This document shows, piece by piece, positions 9,699 through 20,340 of a stretch of DNA of 64,000 nucleotides. The number at the start of each line of letters is the position of its first letter. The stretch's first letter is position 1. The translations under genes were made by a program, and so were the position numbers. Source of the stretch: Deinococcus aestuarii (lineage in GTDB: Bacteria; Deinococcota; Deinococci; Deinococcales; Deinococcaceae). Location of the stretch: the NCBI RefSeq assembly GCF_018863415.1, contig NZ_JAHKSN010000008.1, positions 105,156 to 169,155 of the forward strand. Reading direction: 5' to 3'. Under the pieces are notes generated by a model, which was given only the letters and a program-made list of their open reading frames with translations, had not been told where the DNA came from and made no database searches.

Positions 9699-10424
9699 TC
9701 ACAGCCCCTCGGGCTCGATCAGGAGCGGTTCCTCCACCTCGAAGGCCTCGGCGTAGCGCACCCGGGCGAGGGTGCCCCAGTACATCAGGCGGGCGCGGCG
9801 GCGCTCCACGACCTCGGGGGTGACCGTCTCGGAGACGTGCCCGCCCGCGAACTGGCTGGCGTGCGCGCGGATGGCGGCCTCCCACCCGGTCATGACGGCC
9901 CCCACGTCCACGAGCACGTTCGCCGCGATGTCCCCGTTCCCCTGGTAGAGCAGCACCCGGGAGACGCGGTGCGGTTCGCCCTCCAACTCCGCTTTTCTCA
10001 GCCCGGCAAGGTGCAGCGCCCGCCGCGCGAGGTGGTACGTGCCGAGGTGGTCCGGGTGGCGGTCTTTGTGGTGCGGCACGATGAGCACGCGCGGGCGCAC
10101 CTCGCGCAGCACGCGGGCGAGGGCATGGGCCCCCTGCGGCGTGTCGCTCAGCTCCCCATCCGGCAAGCCGAGCTGCCCGCGCCACGCGAGGCCCAGAATC
10201 CGCGCTGCCTGGGCGCACTCCGCCGCCCGCTCCGCCGGGGTGCCCTGGGTGCCGCGCTCGCCGCGCGAGAGTTCGAGGACGCCGACCGGCCGCCCCGCCC
10301 CGGACAGCCGCAGCAGCGTCCCGCCCGCCCCGATCTCGGCGTCGTCGGGGTGGGGGGCCAGGCACAGCCAGTCGAGGGGCTGCGGGGCCCCGAAGGTCGT
10401 CTCGAAGGGCGGGTGCGCCGTCAT
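9699..10424 (-). CDS. bshB1: Bacillithiol biosynthesis N-acetylglucosaminyl-malate deacetylase BshB1
   Basis: 241 residues, LmbE-type zinc deacetylase. The zinc motif HPDDAE is at 25-30 and a second metal/active-site segment HKDRHPDH is near residue 120. RGERGTQGT after strand 2 is typical of BshB1. It removes the acetyl group from GlcNAc-malate, the second step of bacillithiol synthesis; bacillithiol is the low-molecular-weight thiol of Deinococcus. The start at 10424 is supported by TATCCT (10432-10437) seven bases upstream. An additional sigma70-like promoter and a hairpin lie further upstream. It converges on the MFS gene with 16 bases between the stops. Confidence 0.9.
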   Translation of the reverse strand: MTAHPPFETTFGAPQPLDWLCLAPHPDDAEIGAGGTLLRLSGAGRPVGVLELSRGERGTQGTPAERAAECAQAARILGLAWRGQLGLPDGELSDTPQGAHALARVLREVRPRVLIVPHHKDRHPDHLGTYHLARRALHLAGLRKAELEGEPHRVSRVLLYQGNGDIAANVLVDVGAVMTGWEAAIRAHASQFAGGHVSETVTPEVVERRRARLMYWGTLARVRYAEAFEVEEPLLIEPEGL

Positions 10425-10462
10425 GCCCCGCAGGATAGGGCGGACCTCGCCACAACGGGGCA

Positions 10463-10487
10463 ATAAAAAAGCCGCCTCTCGGGCGGT
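10463..10487 (-). terminator. Intrinsic terminator upstream of bshB1
   Basis: On the minus strand, ACCGCC-CGAGA-GGCGGC followed by TTTTTT. It lies after the PNPOx-like gene (stop at 10527) and before bshB1. A promoter-like TTGACT-17-TATCTT sits between the gene stop and this hairpin, so the hairpin would be at the very 5' end of that transcript. Confidence 0.8.
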
Positions 10488-10496
10488 GATGAAAAG

Positions 10497-10525
10497 AAGA
10501 TAGCGTGGTATGCACGGGAAGTCAA
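10497..10525 (-). promoter_or_regulatory. Sigma70-like promoter firing into the bshB1 leader hairpin
   Basis: Minus strand TTGACT (10525-10520), 17-bp spacer, TATCTT (10502-10497). The predicted transcription start near 10490 is only about two bases before the terminator-like hairpin at 10487-10463. Confidence 0.55.
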
Positions 10526-10526
10526 C

Positions 10527-11087
10527 TTATGCGTCCGAGTCCTGACCGTCCAGCAGGCCCGTGGGAAAACCGTCGATGCTGCGCAGGTTCTTGCGCCCCC
10601 AGTAGTCCCTCAGTCCGTCCTCGCCCCACGCCTCCGCCTGGCGGGTCAGGGCCGTGCGGTCCTCCCGGAAGTCGAGAAGCGGCACGCCGAAGCCGCAGGA
10701 GGTCTGCACGAGGTCCACGCGCAGTTCGGTGATCTGACGTGTGCCGGGCAGGAGGGTGAAGGCCGGGGCGCGGGCCTCGAACTCGGGCGTCCCCAGGGCC
10801 AGCGTGCGCCCCGTGCCGTACAGCCGCAGGATGAGCGGCGGGCCCTCGAACGCACAGAACATCAGGGTGAGACGGGGGGAAAGGCGCAGGTGCGCGGCCG
10901 TCTCGTTGCCGCTCCCCGTCAGGTCGAGGTACGCGACGGTGTGGTCGTCCAGCACCCGCAGGGTGTCCAGCCCCCTGGGCGAGATGTTGACCCGCCCCTC
11001 CGGCGCCGCGCTGCCCGTGAAAAAGACGTGCTGGCGGGCGATGAACTGTGCATGTTCGGGCAGGATGCGGTCAAACTGCTTCGCCAT
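10527..11087 (-). CDS. Pyridoxamine 5'-phosphate oxidase-like (FMN-binding split barrel) protein
   Basis: 186 residues. The sequence has the split-barrel features of the PNPOx-like family: an early FTGSAAPEGRVNISPRG segment (strands 1-2 with the flavin-binding region) and LDLTGSGNETAAHL around residue 55-70. Members bind FMN, F420 or haem and act as oxidases, reductases or stress proteins; substrate is not predictable here. The start at 11087 is supported by TACCCT (revcomp of 11094-11099) six bases upstream. A T-run terminator follows the stop. It is a single-gene transcript between rpmF and bshB1. Confidence 0.8.
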   Translation of the reverse strand: MAKQFDRILPEHAQFIARQHVFFTGSAAPEGRVNISPRGLDTLRVLDDHTVAYLDLTGSGNETAAHLRLSPRLTLMFCAFEGPPLILRLYGTGRTLALGTPEFEARAPAFTLLPGTRQITELRVDLVQTSCGFGVPLLDFREDRTALTRQAEAWGEDGLRDYWGRKNLRSIDGFPTGLLDGQDSDA

Positions 11088-11109
11088 CCGTCCAGGGTAA
11101 AGCGTCCCC

Positions 11110-11147
11110 ACCAAAGAGAAAGAGGCCCCCAGGTGGGAGCCCCTCTT
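11110..11147 (-). terminator. Intrinsic terminator of rpmF
   Basis: Minus strand stem AGAGG plus CTCCC pairing with GGGGG plus CCTCT (two-base bulge), followed by TTTCTCTTTGG. It begins about 15 bases after the rpmF stop. Confidence 0.6.
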
Positions 11148-11161
11148 CCGTCGGGTTGCGC

Positions 11162-11344
11162 TCAGACCGCGAGCACCTGGCGACCGTTGTAGTAGCCGCA
11201 GCTCGGGCAGATGTGGTGGCTGAGCTTCTTGGCGTGGCAGTGGGGGCACTCGCCCAGGGTGGGGGGGGTCAGCGCGTGGTGGCTGCGGCGCATGTCGCGC
11301 TTGCTCTTGCTCGTCTTCTTTTTGGGAACGGGGTGCTTCGCCAT
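11162..11344 (-). CDS. rpmF: 50S ribosomal protein L32
   Basis: 60 residues, the usual length for bL32. The start [17 protein letters not shown] is the conserved basic N-terminus. It has a zinc-ribbon pair ECPHCHAKK and [11 protein letters not shown], so this is the cysteine-containing (zinc-binding) form. It is a structural component of the large ribosomal subunit near the peptidyl-transferase region. A GAGGAAAGATC ribosome binding site precedes the ATG. The gene is alone, with its own extended -10 promoter about 95 bases upstream and a terminator. Confidence 0.97.
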   Translation of the reverse strand: MAKHPVPKKKTSKSKRDMRRSHHALTPPTLGECPHCHAKKLSHHICPSCGYYNGRQVLAV

Positions 11345-11439
11345 GATCTTTCTCCTCGGGAAGCCGCTCGGCGTCTGGGACTGGTGGAACGCTGCCGGGG
11401 CTTTTCTGCTCAGCCCTCGTGGGCGAGACAACAGCCGGG

Positions 11440-11448
11440 AGTATAACA
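11440..11448 (-). promoter_or_regulatory. Extended -10 promoter of rpmF
   Basis: Minus strand TGT-TATACT, a strong extended -10 element, giving a leader of about 90 nt to the rpmF ATG. No clear -35 is seen. The rest of the 375-base gap 11345-11719 shows no other supported feature apart from the TAGAGT before the next gene. Confidence 0.55.
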
Positions 11449-11707
11449 CGGCTGCCCGGAAGGAGGCGAGGGGGCCGGGTTAGCGGCTCGGCCCCGTGCG
11501 GGAGGCCGCGCGGGGTGAGGGCCGGTCACGTCCGCTCGCCCGAGGTCCTCGGGGTAAGGGTGAGGACTGGGCCTCCCTCCTGCCGCTCAGCCTGCCCGTG
11601 CCGCGCGTTATCCGTAGCCTGTCTCGTCCCACACGTCCGAGGTCGTCGGTGCCCGCGCCACACCCACGTCAACCTGTCCCGGTGTGGGAATCCTCCGGGA
11701 GGCGTTC

Positions 11708-11713
11708 TAGAGT
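11708..11713 (+). promoter_or_regulatory. -10 element TAGAGT deciding a leaderless GTG start
   Basis: TAGAGT followed by six bases and the GTG at 11720. The spacing would put the transcription start on the start codon. It supports GTG as the start of the TRIC-type channel gene, for which no good Shine-Dalgarno is present at proper distance. Confidence 0.5.
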
Positions 11714-11719
11714 GCTGGC

Positions 11720-12370
11720 GTGCAAGAACTCGCGCTGCCTCCGGTCACGCTGGCGCAGGGGCTGTATTTCCTCGATCTGCTGGGGGTGCTCGCCTTCAGC
11801 ATGTCGGGGGCGCTGCTCGGCGTCCGCAGGCAGTTCGACCTCTTCGGCGTCCTAGTGCTCGGGTGCGTGACCGCCGTAGGGGGCGGGGCGATCCGCGACA
11901 GCCTGACCGGGGTAACCCTGCCCCTCTTCCTGCGCGACGAGACGTACCTGTGGGTGGCGCTCGCGGGGGCGGCCCTGAGCTTCGGCTTCGGGGAGCGGCT
12001 CGCCCGCTTCGAAAAGGCCCTGCGGGTATTCGACTCGCTGGGCCTGAGCCTCTTCGCCGCCTCAGGGGCGCTCGGCGCCATCGCCGCCGGGCTGGGGCCG
12101 CTGGGGGTGGTCTTCGCGGGAATGCTCAGCGGGGTGGGGGGCGGCATCATCCGCGACCTGATCGTGGGCCAGGTCCCCGAGGTGATGTACCGCCGCGACC
12201 AGCTCTACGCCACCGCCGCCGCCGGGGGTGCCCTCGTCGTGTACCTCCTCCACCCGCACCTCACGCCCTTCCAGGCCCAGCTCGGCGGGGTGTTCACCGT
12301 CCTGCTGCTGCGCTGGGTGTCGCGTCGGGGGTGGGTACGGCTGCCCGTGCGGCGGCTGCCGGGGGGATGA
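11720..12370 (+). CDS. TRIC-type cation channel family protein (UPF0126 duplicated)
   Basis: 216 residues with about seven membrane segments made of two homologous halves. Each half contains the family signature: VGGGAIRDSLTG (about 54-65) and VGGGIIRDLIVG (about 138-149). The GGGxxRD motifs are the lipid/ion-interacting signature of bacterial TRIC channels (COG2860), also called glycine transporters. It is predicted to be a trimeric cation (K+) channel in the cytoplasmic membrane. The start is a GTG with a TAGAGT element six bases upstream. A repeat-containing hairpin follows the stop. Confidence 0.88.
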   Translation: MQELALPPVTLAQGLYFLDLLGVLAFSMSGALLGVRRQFDLFGVLVLGCVTAVGGGAIRDSLTGVTLPLFLRDETYLWVALAGAALSFGFGERLARFEKALRVFDSLGLSLFAASGALGAIAAGLGPLGVVFAGMLSGVGGGIIRDLIVGQVPEVMYRRDQLYATAAAGGALVVYLLHPHLTPFQAQLGGVFTVLLLRWVSRRGWVRLPVRRLPGG

Positions 12371-12373
12371 GGA

Positions 12374-12463
12374 GCCGTCAGCTCTCAGCAGTCAGCCTTC
12401 AGCGGCGGGAGGCTTGGGATGACGTTTCAGGGTTTTTCTGAAGGCTGAGAGCTGACGGCTGAC
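12374..12463. repeat. Intergenic repeat hairpin (TCAGCCGTCAGC family)
   Basis: Arm 1 (12374-12402) reads GCCGTCAGCTCTCAGC then AGTCAGCCTTCAG; arm 2 (12437-12463) is its reverse complement apart from a 7-base AGTCAGC insertion. It forms a long hairpin between the TRIC-type gene and the PLP-enzyme gene. Related single arms occur at 35925-35950, 45755-45779, 47143-47166 and 57164-57182. Confidence 0.7.
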
Positions 12464-12493
12464 CGCTCCCCCATCCCCTACACTGTCCCCACC

Positions 12494-13696
<1,203 letters not shown>

Positions 13697-13753
13697 GCGG
13701 TTCGGCAGCATCGCCCACCGTCTGAACCGGACGCGTCACGGTACAACGCGGCC

Positions 13754-15094
13754 ATGATCCAGCCGGAACGGGTGCAGATGCTGAGGCCGGGCGAGCCGGG
13801 GCGGGACGGCTTCGTCCTGCTGTGGGTGCAGTCCAGCGTGCGGACGCGGGACAACCACGCCCTCGAATACGCGGCGGGGGAGGCAAGAAGGCTAGGCCAG
13901 CCCCTCGCCGCCGTCTTCGGTCTGAACCCGGATTATCCGGAGGCGAACGCCCGGCACTTCCAATACCTGCTGGAGGGGCTGCGCGATTTAAGGGGAGGGC
14001 TTGCCGAACGCGGCATTCCCCTCTCCATCCGCATCGGCCACACGCCCGACGAGGTGTTGAAAGCCGCTCAGGGTGCCAGTCTCGTCGTCACCGACCGGGG
14101 GTACCTGCGCCCTGGCCGCCAGTGGCGCCGGAGCCTCGCCGAGCGGCTGAGCGTGCCCTTCGTGCAGGTCGAGTCCGACGCGGTGGTGCCCATCCGCACG
14201 GTGTCGGACAAGCAGGAGTTCGCCGCACGGACCCTCCGGCCCAAGCTTCACCGCCACCTCGAACACTTCCTCGTGCCCGTGGACGTGCAAGACGGCGTGC
14301 AGGGGCACCCCGACTGGGACCCCGGCCTCGATGTGGGCGACCCCGCCCTGACTGTCCGTGCCCTCGGCGTGGACAACAGCGTCCCCCCCGGCGAGGAGGG
14401 GGGCGGCGAGGTGAAGGCCCTCGCGCGGCTGGACCACTTCGTCTCCCGCCTGTTGCCCCGCTACGACTCCGGGCGGCGCGACCCCAACGTGGACGGGGGC
14501 AGCCGCCTGAGCGCGTACCTTCATTACGGTCACCTCTCGCCCCTGACGGCGGCCCTCGCGGCGCGCGAGCACTCGGACGGCGGGCCCGGCCTGGACGCCT
14601 TTTTCGAGGAGATGATCGTCCGGCGCGAACTCAGCTTCAACTACTGCGAGTTCAACCCCGCCTACGACCGCTATGAGGGTCTGCCAGCCTGGACCCGGCA
14701 GACGCTGGAGGAGCACGCCGCCGATCCCCGCCCCCACCTCTACACCCGGGAGCAACTCGACGCCGCGCAGACCCACGACCGCTACTGGAACGCCGCCCAC
14801 ACCGAGATGGTCCGCACGGGCCGGATGCACAACGCCATGCGGATGTACTGGGGCAAGAAGATTCTGGAGTGGACCGCCACGCCGCAGGAGGCCTACGACA
14901 CGACCCTGTGGCTGAACAACCGCTACGAACTCGACGGCCGCGACGCCAACTCTTACGTCAGCGTGGGCTGGGTCTTCGGCCTGCACGACCGCCCGTGGGC
15001 GCGGCGCCCCATCTTCGGCACCGTGCGTTACCTCGCCGAGAGCGGCCTGAACCGCAAGTTCGACGCGGAGGCCTACGCGCGCCGCTGGACCTGA
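13754..15094 (+). CDS. phr: Class II CPD photolyase
   Basis: 446 residues. The C-terminal FAD-binding half has the class II hallmark DANSYVSVGWVFG, HDRPW and GTVRYL, and WTRQTLEEHAADPRPHLYT and MHNAMRMYWGKKILEW match the class II layout instead of the class I HNRxRM signature. The N-terminal Rossmann domain (about 15-170) would hold the antenna cofactor. It repairs UV-induced cyclobutane pyrimidine dimers using light and FADH-. It stands alone after the PLP-enzyme gene, 57 bases downstream. TACAAC six bases before the ATG is an imperfect -10. Confidence 0.92.
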   Translation: MIQPERVQMLRPGEPGRDGFVLLWVQSSVRTRDNHALEYAAGEARRLGQPLAAVFGLNPDYPEANARHFQYLLEGLRDLRGGLAERGIPLSIRIGHTPDEVLKAAQGASLVVTDRGYLRPGRQWRRSLAERLSVPFVQVESDAVVPIRTVSDKQEFAARTLRPKLHRHLEHFLVPVDVQDGVQGHPDWDPGLDVGDPALTVRALGVDNSVPPGEEGGGEVKALARLDHFVSRLLPRYDSGRRDPNVDGGSRLSAYLHYGHLSPLTAALAAREHSDGGPGLDAFFEEMIVRRELSFNYCEFNPAYDRYEGLPAWTRQTLEEHAADPRPHLYTREQLDAAQTHDRYWNAAHTEMVRTGRMHNAMRMYWGKKILEWTATPQEAYDTTLWLNNRYELDGRDANSYVSVGWVFGLHDRPWARRPIFGTVRYLAESGLNRKFDAEAYARRWT

Positions 15095-15141
15095 GAAAAG
15101 TCACACCCCTGAGCATCTTGCACACCTCACTCAAGCCGGGG

Positions 15142-15150
15142 TGCTATGCT
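15142..15150 (+). promoter_or_regulatory. Extended -10 promoter for the glmS leader
   Basis: TGC-TATGCT, an extended -10 element, lies about 43 bases before the ribozyme cleavage site. A weak TTGCAC at 15118-15123 is too far (21-bp spacer) to be a standard -35. Predicted transcription start near 15157. Confidence 0.5.
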
Positions 15151-15189
15151 GCCGCCTGAACCGCTGGTGTCCGGTTCACACAAAACAGG

Positions 15190-15345
15190 GCAGCGCAAGG
15201 TCTGTCTTTCGCCTGGAAGACAGAAGACGAGGTGGAGGTGAGCGAGGTTCTGCGGATGCCTCCAGGCCCCGGCACGGGCCTACCCGACCTTCCTCCGGGA
15301 AGGTGAAGCGCGGCGATAAGCCTCTGCGGCAACGTGGGGATAAGG
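15190..15345 (+). ncRNA. glmS ribozyme (self-cleaving, glucosamine-6-phosphate responsive)
   Basis: The conserved core is present. The cleavage junction A|GCGC is at 15192/15193. The pseudoknot strands GACGAGGTGGAGGT (15226-15239), CGA and GCGGATGCCTCC (15252-15263) match the family consensus. P2 is formed by GTCTGTC / GACAGA. Downstream, GGCCC-GGGCC (P3) and ACCTTCC-TCC-GGGAAGGT (P4) follow. It sits in the 5' leader of glmS, the only context in which the family is known. Cleavage after GlcN6P binding destabilises the glmS mRNA. The 3' boundary is approximate. Confidence 0.9.
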
Positions 15346-15419
15346 CCGGGCAGTGCACACCAATCAACCCAGACACCGCCTGCTCCGGTCTAACTCCGGG
15401 TGTGGGTCAAGGAGCACGT

Positions 15420-17240
<1,821 letters not shown>

Positions 17241-17250
17241 AGAATCTTGG

Positions 17251-17290
17251 AGGGAAGGGAAGGAGGAGGGAGCTTCCCTTCTCCTCTCTT
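17251..17290 (+). terminator. Intrinsic terminator of glmS
   Basis: Perfect stem GAAGGGAA (17254-17261) / TTCCCTTC (17274-17281) with a 12-base loop, followed by TCCTCTCTTGTT. It lies ten bases after the glmS stop. Confidence 0.65.
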
Positions 17291-17354
17291 GTTCCCACGC
17301 TGGCACAATGGGTCACCGCAGCCCGCCCAGCGGCCCCTTTCCCAGGAGACCCCC

Positions 17355-17906
17355 ATGCAGGACCATCCCGAGAAGAACCCCTCGCCCGTGTCGGCGCTCG
17401 ATCCCGAGACGCTCTCCTTCCTTCAGGACGTGCTCGACCTCGCGCGCCGGGGAGACGCCGGGAGACTCGCCCCCCTGCTCGACCACGGGCTGCCGCCCAA
17501 CCTGTGCAATCAGCGGGGCGACAGCCTGCTGATGCTCGCCAGCTACCACGGCCACCAGAACGCCGCCCGCGTGCTGCTGGAGCACGGCGCCGACCCCGAG
17601 CTGCGCAACGACCAGGGGCAGACGCCGCTGCTAGGCGCGGCCTTCAAGGGGGACGTGGCGGTGGCCGACCTCCTCCTCGCGCACGGCGCCGACGTGGAGA
17701 GCGCGGGCCCGGACGGCAAGACGGCCCTGATGCTGGCCGCCATGTTCAACCGCACGGACGTGGTGGAACTCCTCCTGGCGCGCGGCGCGGACCTCCACGC
17801 GCGGGACGCCCGGGGGATGACCGCGCTCGACGCGGCCCGGGTGATGGGCGCCCCCGACACGGCGGCCCAGTTGGAAGGGCGACCGGGAGCGGCGGTGAAC
17901 CCCTGA
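17355..17906 (+). CDS. Ankyrin-repeat protein
   Basis: 183 residues. Four ankyrin repeats span about residues 22-170; the clearest are LLEHGADPELRNDQGQTPL, LLAHGADVESAGPDGKTAL and LLARGADLHARDARGMTAL. There is no signal peptide or enzymatic domain, so it is probably a cytoplasmic protein-binding adaptor; its partner is unknown. The ATG at 17355 has an AGGAG eight bases upstream. It is monocistronic and converges on the methyltransferase gene at 17923. Confidence 0.85.
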   Translation: MQDHPEKNPSPVSALDPETLSFLQDVLDLARRGDAGRLAPLLDHGLPPNLCNQRGDSLLMLASYHGHQNAARVLLEHGADPELRNDQGQTPLLGAAFKGDVAVADLLLAHGADVESAGPDGKTALMLAAMFNRTDVVELLLARGADLHARDARGMTALDAARVMGAPDTAAQLEGRPGAAVNP

Positions 17907-17922
17907 CCGGAGGCGGTCTGCC

Positions 17923-18579
17923 TCATTCCGCCCCCGCCAGCACGACGGACCGCTCCTCCCGGTAGGCGAGGTCCCGGGCGGTGGCCCGCGCCCCCCAGTC
18001 GCCGCGCCGGGCCTCCTCGCCCATCCAGGCGCCGCGGGTGGCCCAGTCCTCGCGGGTCGGGGCCCAGGCCCGCACGGACACGCGCCACTCCCCGTGGACG
18101 ACCCAGCCCACCGCCGCCAGCCGCTCCGGCACCCCGGGCACGTCCAGCGTCGGCCCGACGTACAGGAACCGGGCCCCGGGCGCGGCGACGGCGGGGAGGT
18201 GGCGGATGATGCCCGTTGGCCCGCGCCGGGACACGATCCGGTCGAAGGGACCAGCCAGGGCGCCCGGCACCTCCCCGCGTCCGTCCCAGAGGTGGAACTC
18301 GGCGCCCGGTGCGTTCGCCCGCGCGAGGTCGAGCGGGGCGGGTTCGCGGTCGTAGGCGACCCAGCGGGCCACCCCTTCCCCGAACCGAGCGGCGTCCGGA
18401 CCGTGACCGCACCCGGCCTCCAGCACCCGCACGCCCGGCCCCAGCCGTTCCTCCAGCAGGGCGTCGAAGGTCTGCTCGGGGTCGGGGCCGTCCAGCAGGT
18501 GGTTCCAGGGATGGCGGTCACCCCCCAACTCCCGGGCAACCCGGGCGGACCACTCCCGGGAATGCGGCACGTCGGTCAT
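17923..18579 (-). CDS. SAM-dependent methyltransferase, substrate unknown
   Basis: 218 residues. The class I methyltransferase SAM motif is VLEAGCGHGPDAARFG (about 51-66), with the acidic strand-2 end VAYDREP. The C-terminal half (WAPTREDWATRGAW) is not characteristic of any family I know. It is probably a small-molecule or nucleic-acid methyltransferase. The start is an ATG at 18579; the upstream hexamer CATGCT six bases before it resembles a weak -10. It converges on the ankyrin gene. Confidence 0.75.
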   Translation of the reverse strand: MTDVPHSREWSARVARELGGDRHPWNHLLDGPDPEQTFDALLEERLGPGVRVLEAGCGHGPDAARFGEGVARWVAYDREPAPLDLARANAPGAEFHLWDGRGEVPGALAGPFDRIVSRRGPTGIIRHLPAVAAPGARFLYVGPTLDVPGVPERLAAVGWVVHGEWRVSVRAWAPTREDWATRGAWMGEEARRGDWGARATARDLAYREERSVVLAGAE

Positions 18580-18672
18580 GGGCCCAGCATGGCACCTCCC
18601 CCAGCCTGCCGACCGCAGCGCCGGGAAACGGCCGTAAGAGATTTGAGGGTGACGGCCCGGTACGTTGGGTGA

Positions 18673-19080
18673 ATGACCTCCCCGAAGCCGCTTCTCGGCC
18701 GTCAGCGACGGGCCGCCCTCCTGCTCGCTCTCGCCGCCCTCGGCACGGGCGGCGCCACGAGCCCGCGTCTTGACGGCCTGCTCGCCGTCAACGACGCCCC
18801 CTCGCCGTGCCAGGGGGTCCGCGTCAAGGTGTTCGAGGGGGGCCGCCTCACGGGCGAGGTCACGGTGTTGCCGGGCGGTCAGGTCAACCCCGCCGGGACC
18901 GCGAAGAAGGCGGCGCCGCGCTTCGAGAAGGGCCGCGCCTACAACCTTCAGGCGACCTGCATCAGCGTGTCGGGCGCCTTCCAGAACTCGGAGCTGAGCT
19001 TCAAGGCCGAGGGCCGGACCGTGATGGTCGTGTTCATCAAGACAGGCTTTCAGTTCCGGCGCGGCGGCCTCGCCTACTGA
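18673..19080 (+). CDS. Secreted protein of unknown function
   Basis: 135 residues. A signal peptide (basic residues to about 14, hydrophobic LLLALAALG, cleavage around residue 28-30) precedes a small domain with two cysteines (CQGVRVKVF and ATCISVS) that could form a disulphide. No family is recognised. The ATG at 18673 is six bases after TACGTT (18661-18666), consistent with a leaderless transcript. It is 24 bases upstream of surE in the same direction, but surE has its own TAGCCT element, so co-transcription is not required. Confidence 0.65.
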   Translation: MTSPKPLLGRQRRAALLLALAALGTGGATSPRLDGLLAVNDAPSPCQGVRVKVFEGGRLTGEVTVLPGGQVNPAGTAKKAAPRFEKGRAYNLQATCISVSGAFQNSELSFKAEGRTVMVVFIKTGFQFRRGGLAY

Positions 19081-19104
19081 GGGCCCCGCGCTAGCCTGCG
19101 CTCC

Positions 19105-19890
19105 ATGACTGGCCCCCGCCCCCCCGAACGGCCCCGCATTCTCGTCGCCAACGACGACGGCATCTTCTCGCCGGGTATCAAGGCGCTGGCCCTCGCGCTC
19201 GCCGACCTCGGCGACGTGGTGGTGGTGGCGCCCGACGTGGAGCAGTCGGCGGTCGGGCACGGCATCACCATCCGGCGCCCGCTGCGCTTCAAACACACGG
19301 CCTCAGCGGGTTTCGGCGCCCTGCCCGCCTACCGGGTGGACGGCACGCCCGCCGACTGCGTGGTGCTCGGCGCGTGGCTGCTGGGCAGGCCCGACCTCGT
19401 GGTGAGCGGCATCAACCTCGGGCCCAACCTCGGCGACGACCTGACCCACTCGGGCACGGTCGCGGCGGCCTTCGAGGGGCTGGGGCTGGGCATTCCCTCT
19501 ATCGCCTTCAGCCAGCAGGGAGGCGAGGGCGGCGAGTACACCTTCACGGCGGGGGCCGCCTACGCGGCGCGGCTGGCGCGGGAGGTCCTGGCGCGGGGCC
19601 TTCCGCCGCGCGTGCTCCTCAACGTGAATTTCCCGGGCCGGATGCCGCGTGGCGTGCGGGTGACCCGGGTGGGCGACCACCGCTGGGAGGACGCCATCGT
19701 GACCCGCCAGGACCCCGAGGGCCGCGAGTACCACTGGGTCGCGGGCACCAGCCGCGCCGCCGACGCCCACGACGACCAGACCGATTACGGCGCCGTGCAG
19801 GCCGGACTGATCAGCGTGACCCCCGTCCGGCTCGACCTCACCGCCCGCGACCTGCTGGAGGAGGTCGGGGGGTATCTGCCGGACGTGTGA
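19105..19890 (+). CDS. surE: 5'/3'-nucleotidase SurE
   Basis: 261 residues, usual length for SurE. The N-terminal metal-binding motif VANDDG with two aspartates is at about 14-19. The conserved NLGPNLGDDLTHSGTVAAA and TDYGAVQAGLISVTP segments are present. It is a divalent-metal-dependent phosphatase acting on nucleoside 5'- and 3'-monophosphates and short polyphosphates, in the cytoplasm. The start is supported by TAGCCT (19092-19097) seven bases upstream. Confidence 0.95.
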   Translation: MTGPRPPERPRILVANDDGIFSPGIKALALALADLGDVVVVAPDVEQSAVGHGITIRRPLRFKHTASAGFGALPAYRVDGTPADCVVLGAWLLGRPDLVVSGINLGPNLGDDLTHSGTVAAAFEGLGLGIPSIAFSQQGGEGGEYTFTAGAAYAARLAREVLARGLPPRVLLNVNFPGRMPRGVRVTRVGDHRWEDAIVTRQDPEGREYHWVAGTSRAADAHDDQTDYGAVQAGLISVTPVRLDLTARDLLEEVGGYLPDV

Positions 19891-19961
19891 GGTCGTGTTC
19901 GAAACGGCTCCCGACGGGAGACCGGGCGCGTCGGCACGGCGCTGGCGGCCCCTCCCGCCTG

Positions 19962-20000
19962 CCCCACTGGAGGTCATTCTGCGAATCCCCTCCAGTGGGG
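19962..20000. repeat. Perfect 12-bp inverted repeat downstream of surE
   Basis: CCCCACTGGAGG (19962-19973) and CCTCCAGTGGGG (19989-20000) with a 15-base loop. There is no T-run on either strand. A second small hairpin, CCACCC-TGC-GGGTGG, is at 20053-20067. Both lie in the gap 19891-20094 between convergent genes, so a terminator role without U-tract is likely. Confidence 0.6.
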
Positions 20001-20094
20001 CGAACAACAGTCCCCATTCCGGAGCTAGAGAACCTGACCGCACTGTTCCGCCCCACCCTGCGGGTGGTGGTCGGGGAGGCTGGGAGTGGTCCCC

Positions 20095-20340
20095 TCACCT
20101 CTGGTCGAGCACCTCGAAGGCCCACGCCCGCGCCCCCGCCGGGAGGGGCAGCGCGGGCATCTGCGCCGCCCAACGGCTCGCCACCAGGAACAGGCCCGGC
20201 TGTCCCGGGCTGCCGAGCAGTTCGGCGCCCACGAAGCCCGGCAAGTCGGGCAGCGCGGCCAGGAACGCCTCCATCTGTGCCCGCGCCGCCTCGCCGCGGG
20301 CCTCGGCGTAGTGGACGCGCAGGGGCGGCGCGGCGCTCAC
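20095..20340 (-). CDS. Small ABM-like (antibiotic biosynthesis monooxygenase fold) protein
   Basis: 81 residues. The pattern LRVHYAEARGEAARAQMEAFLAALPDLPGFVGAELL followed by GLFLVASRW resembles the dimeric alpha/beta barrel (ABM/EthD-like) fold. The GTG start overlaps the stop of the LysM/M23 peptidase gene as GTGA, so translation is coupled. Members are often heme-degrading or quinone-modifying enzymes, but the catalytic residues cannot be assigned here. It could be a peptidase-associated accessory protein; that is only inferred from the overlap. Confidence 0.6.
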   Translation of the reverse strand: MSAAPPLRVHYAEARGEAARAQMEAFLAALPDLPGFVGAELLGSPGQPGLFLVASRWAAQMPALPLPAGARAWAFEVLDQR

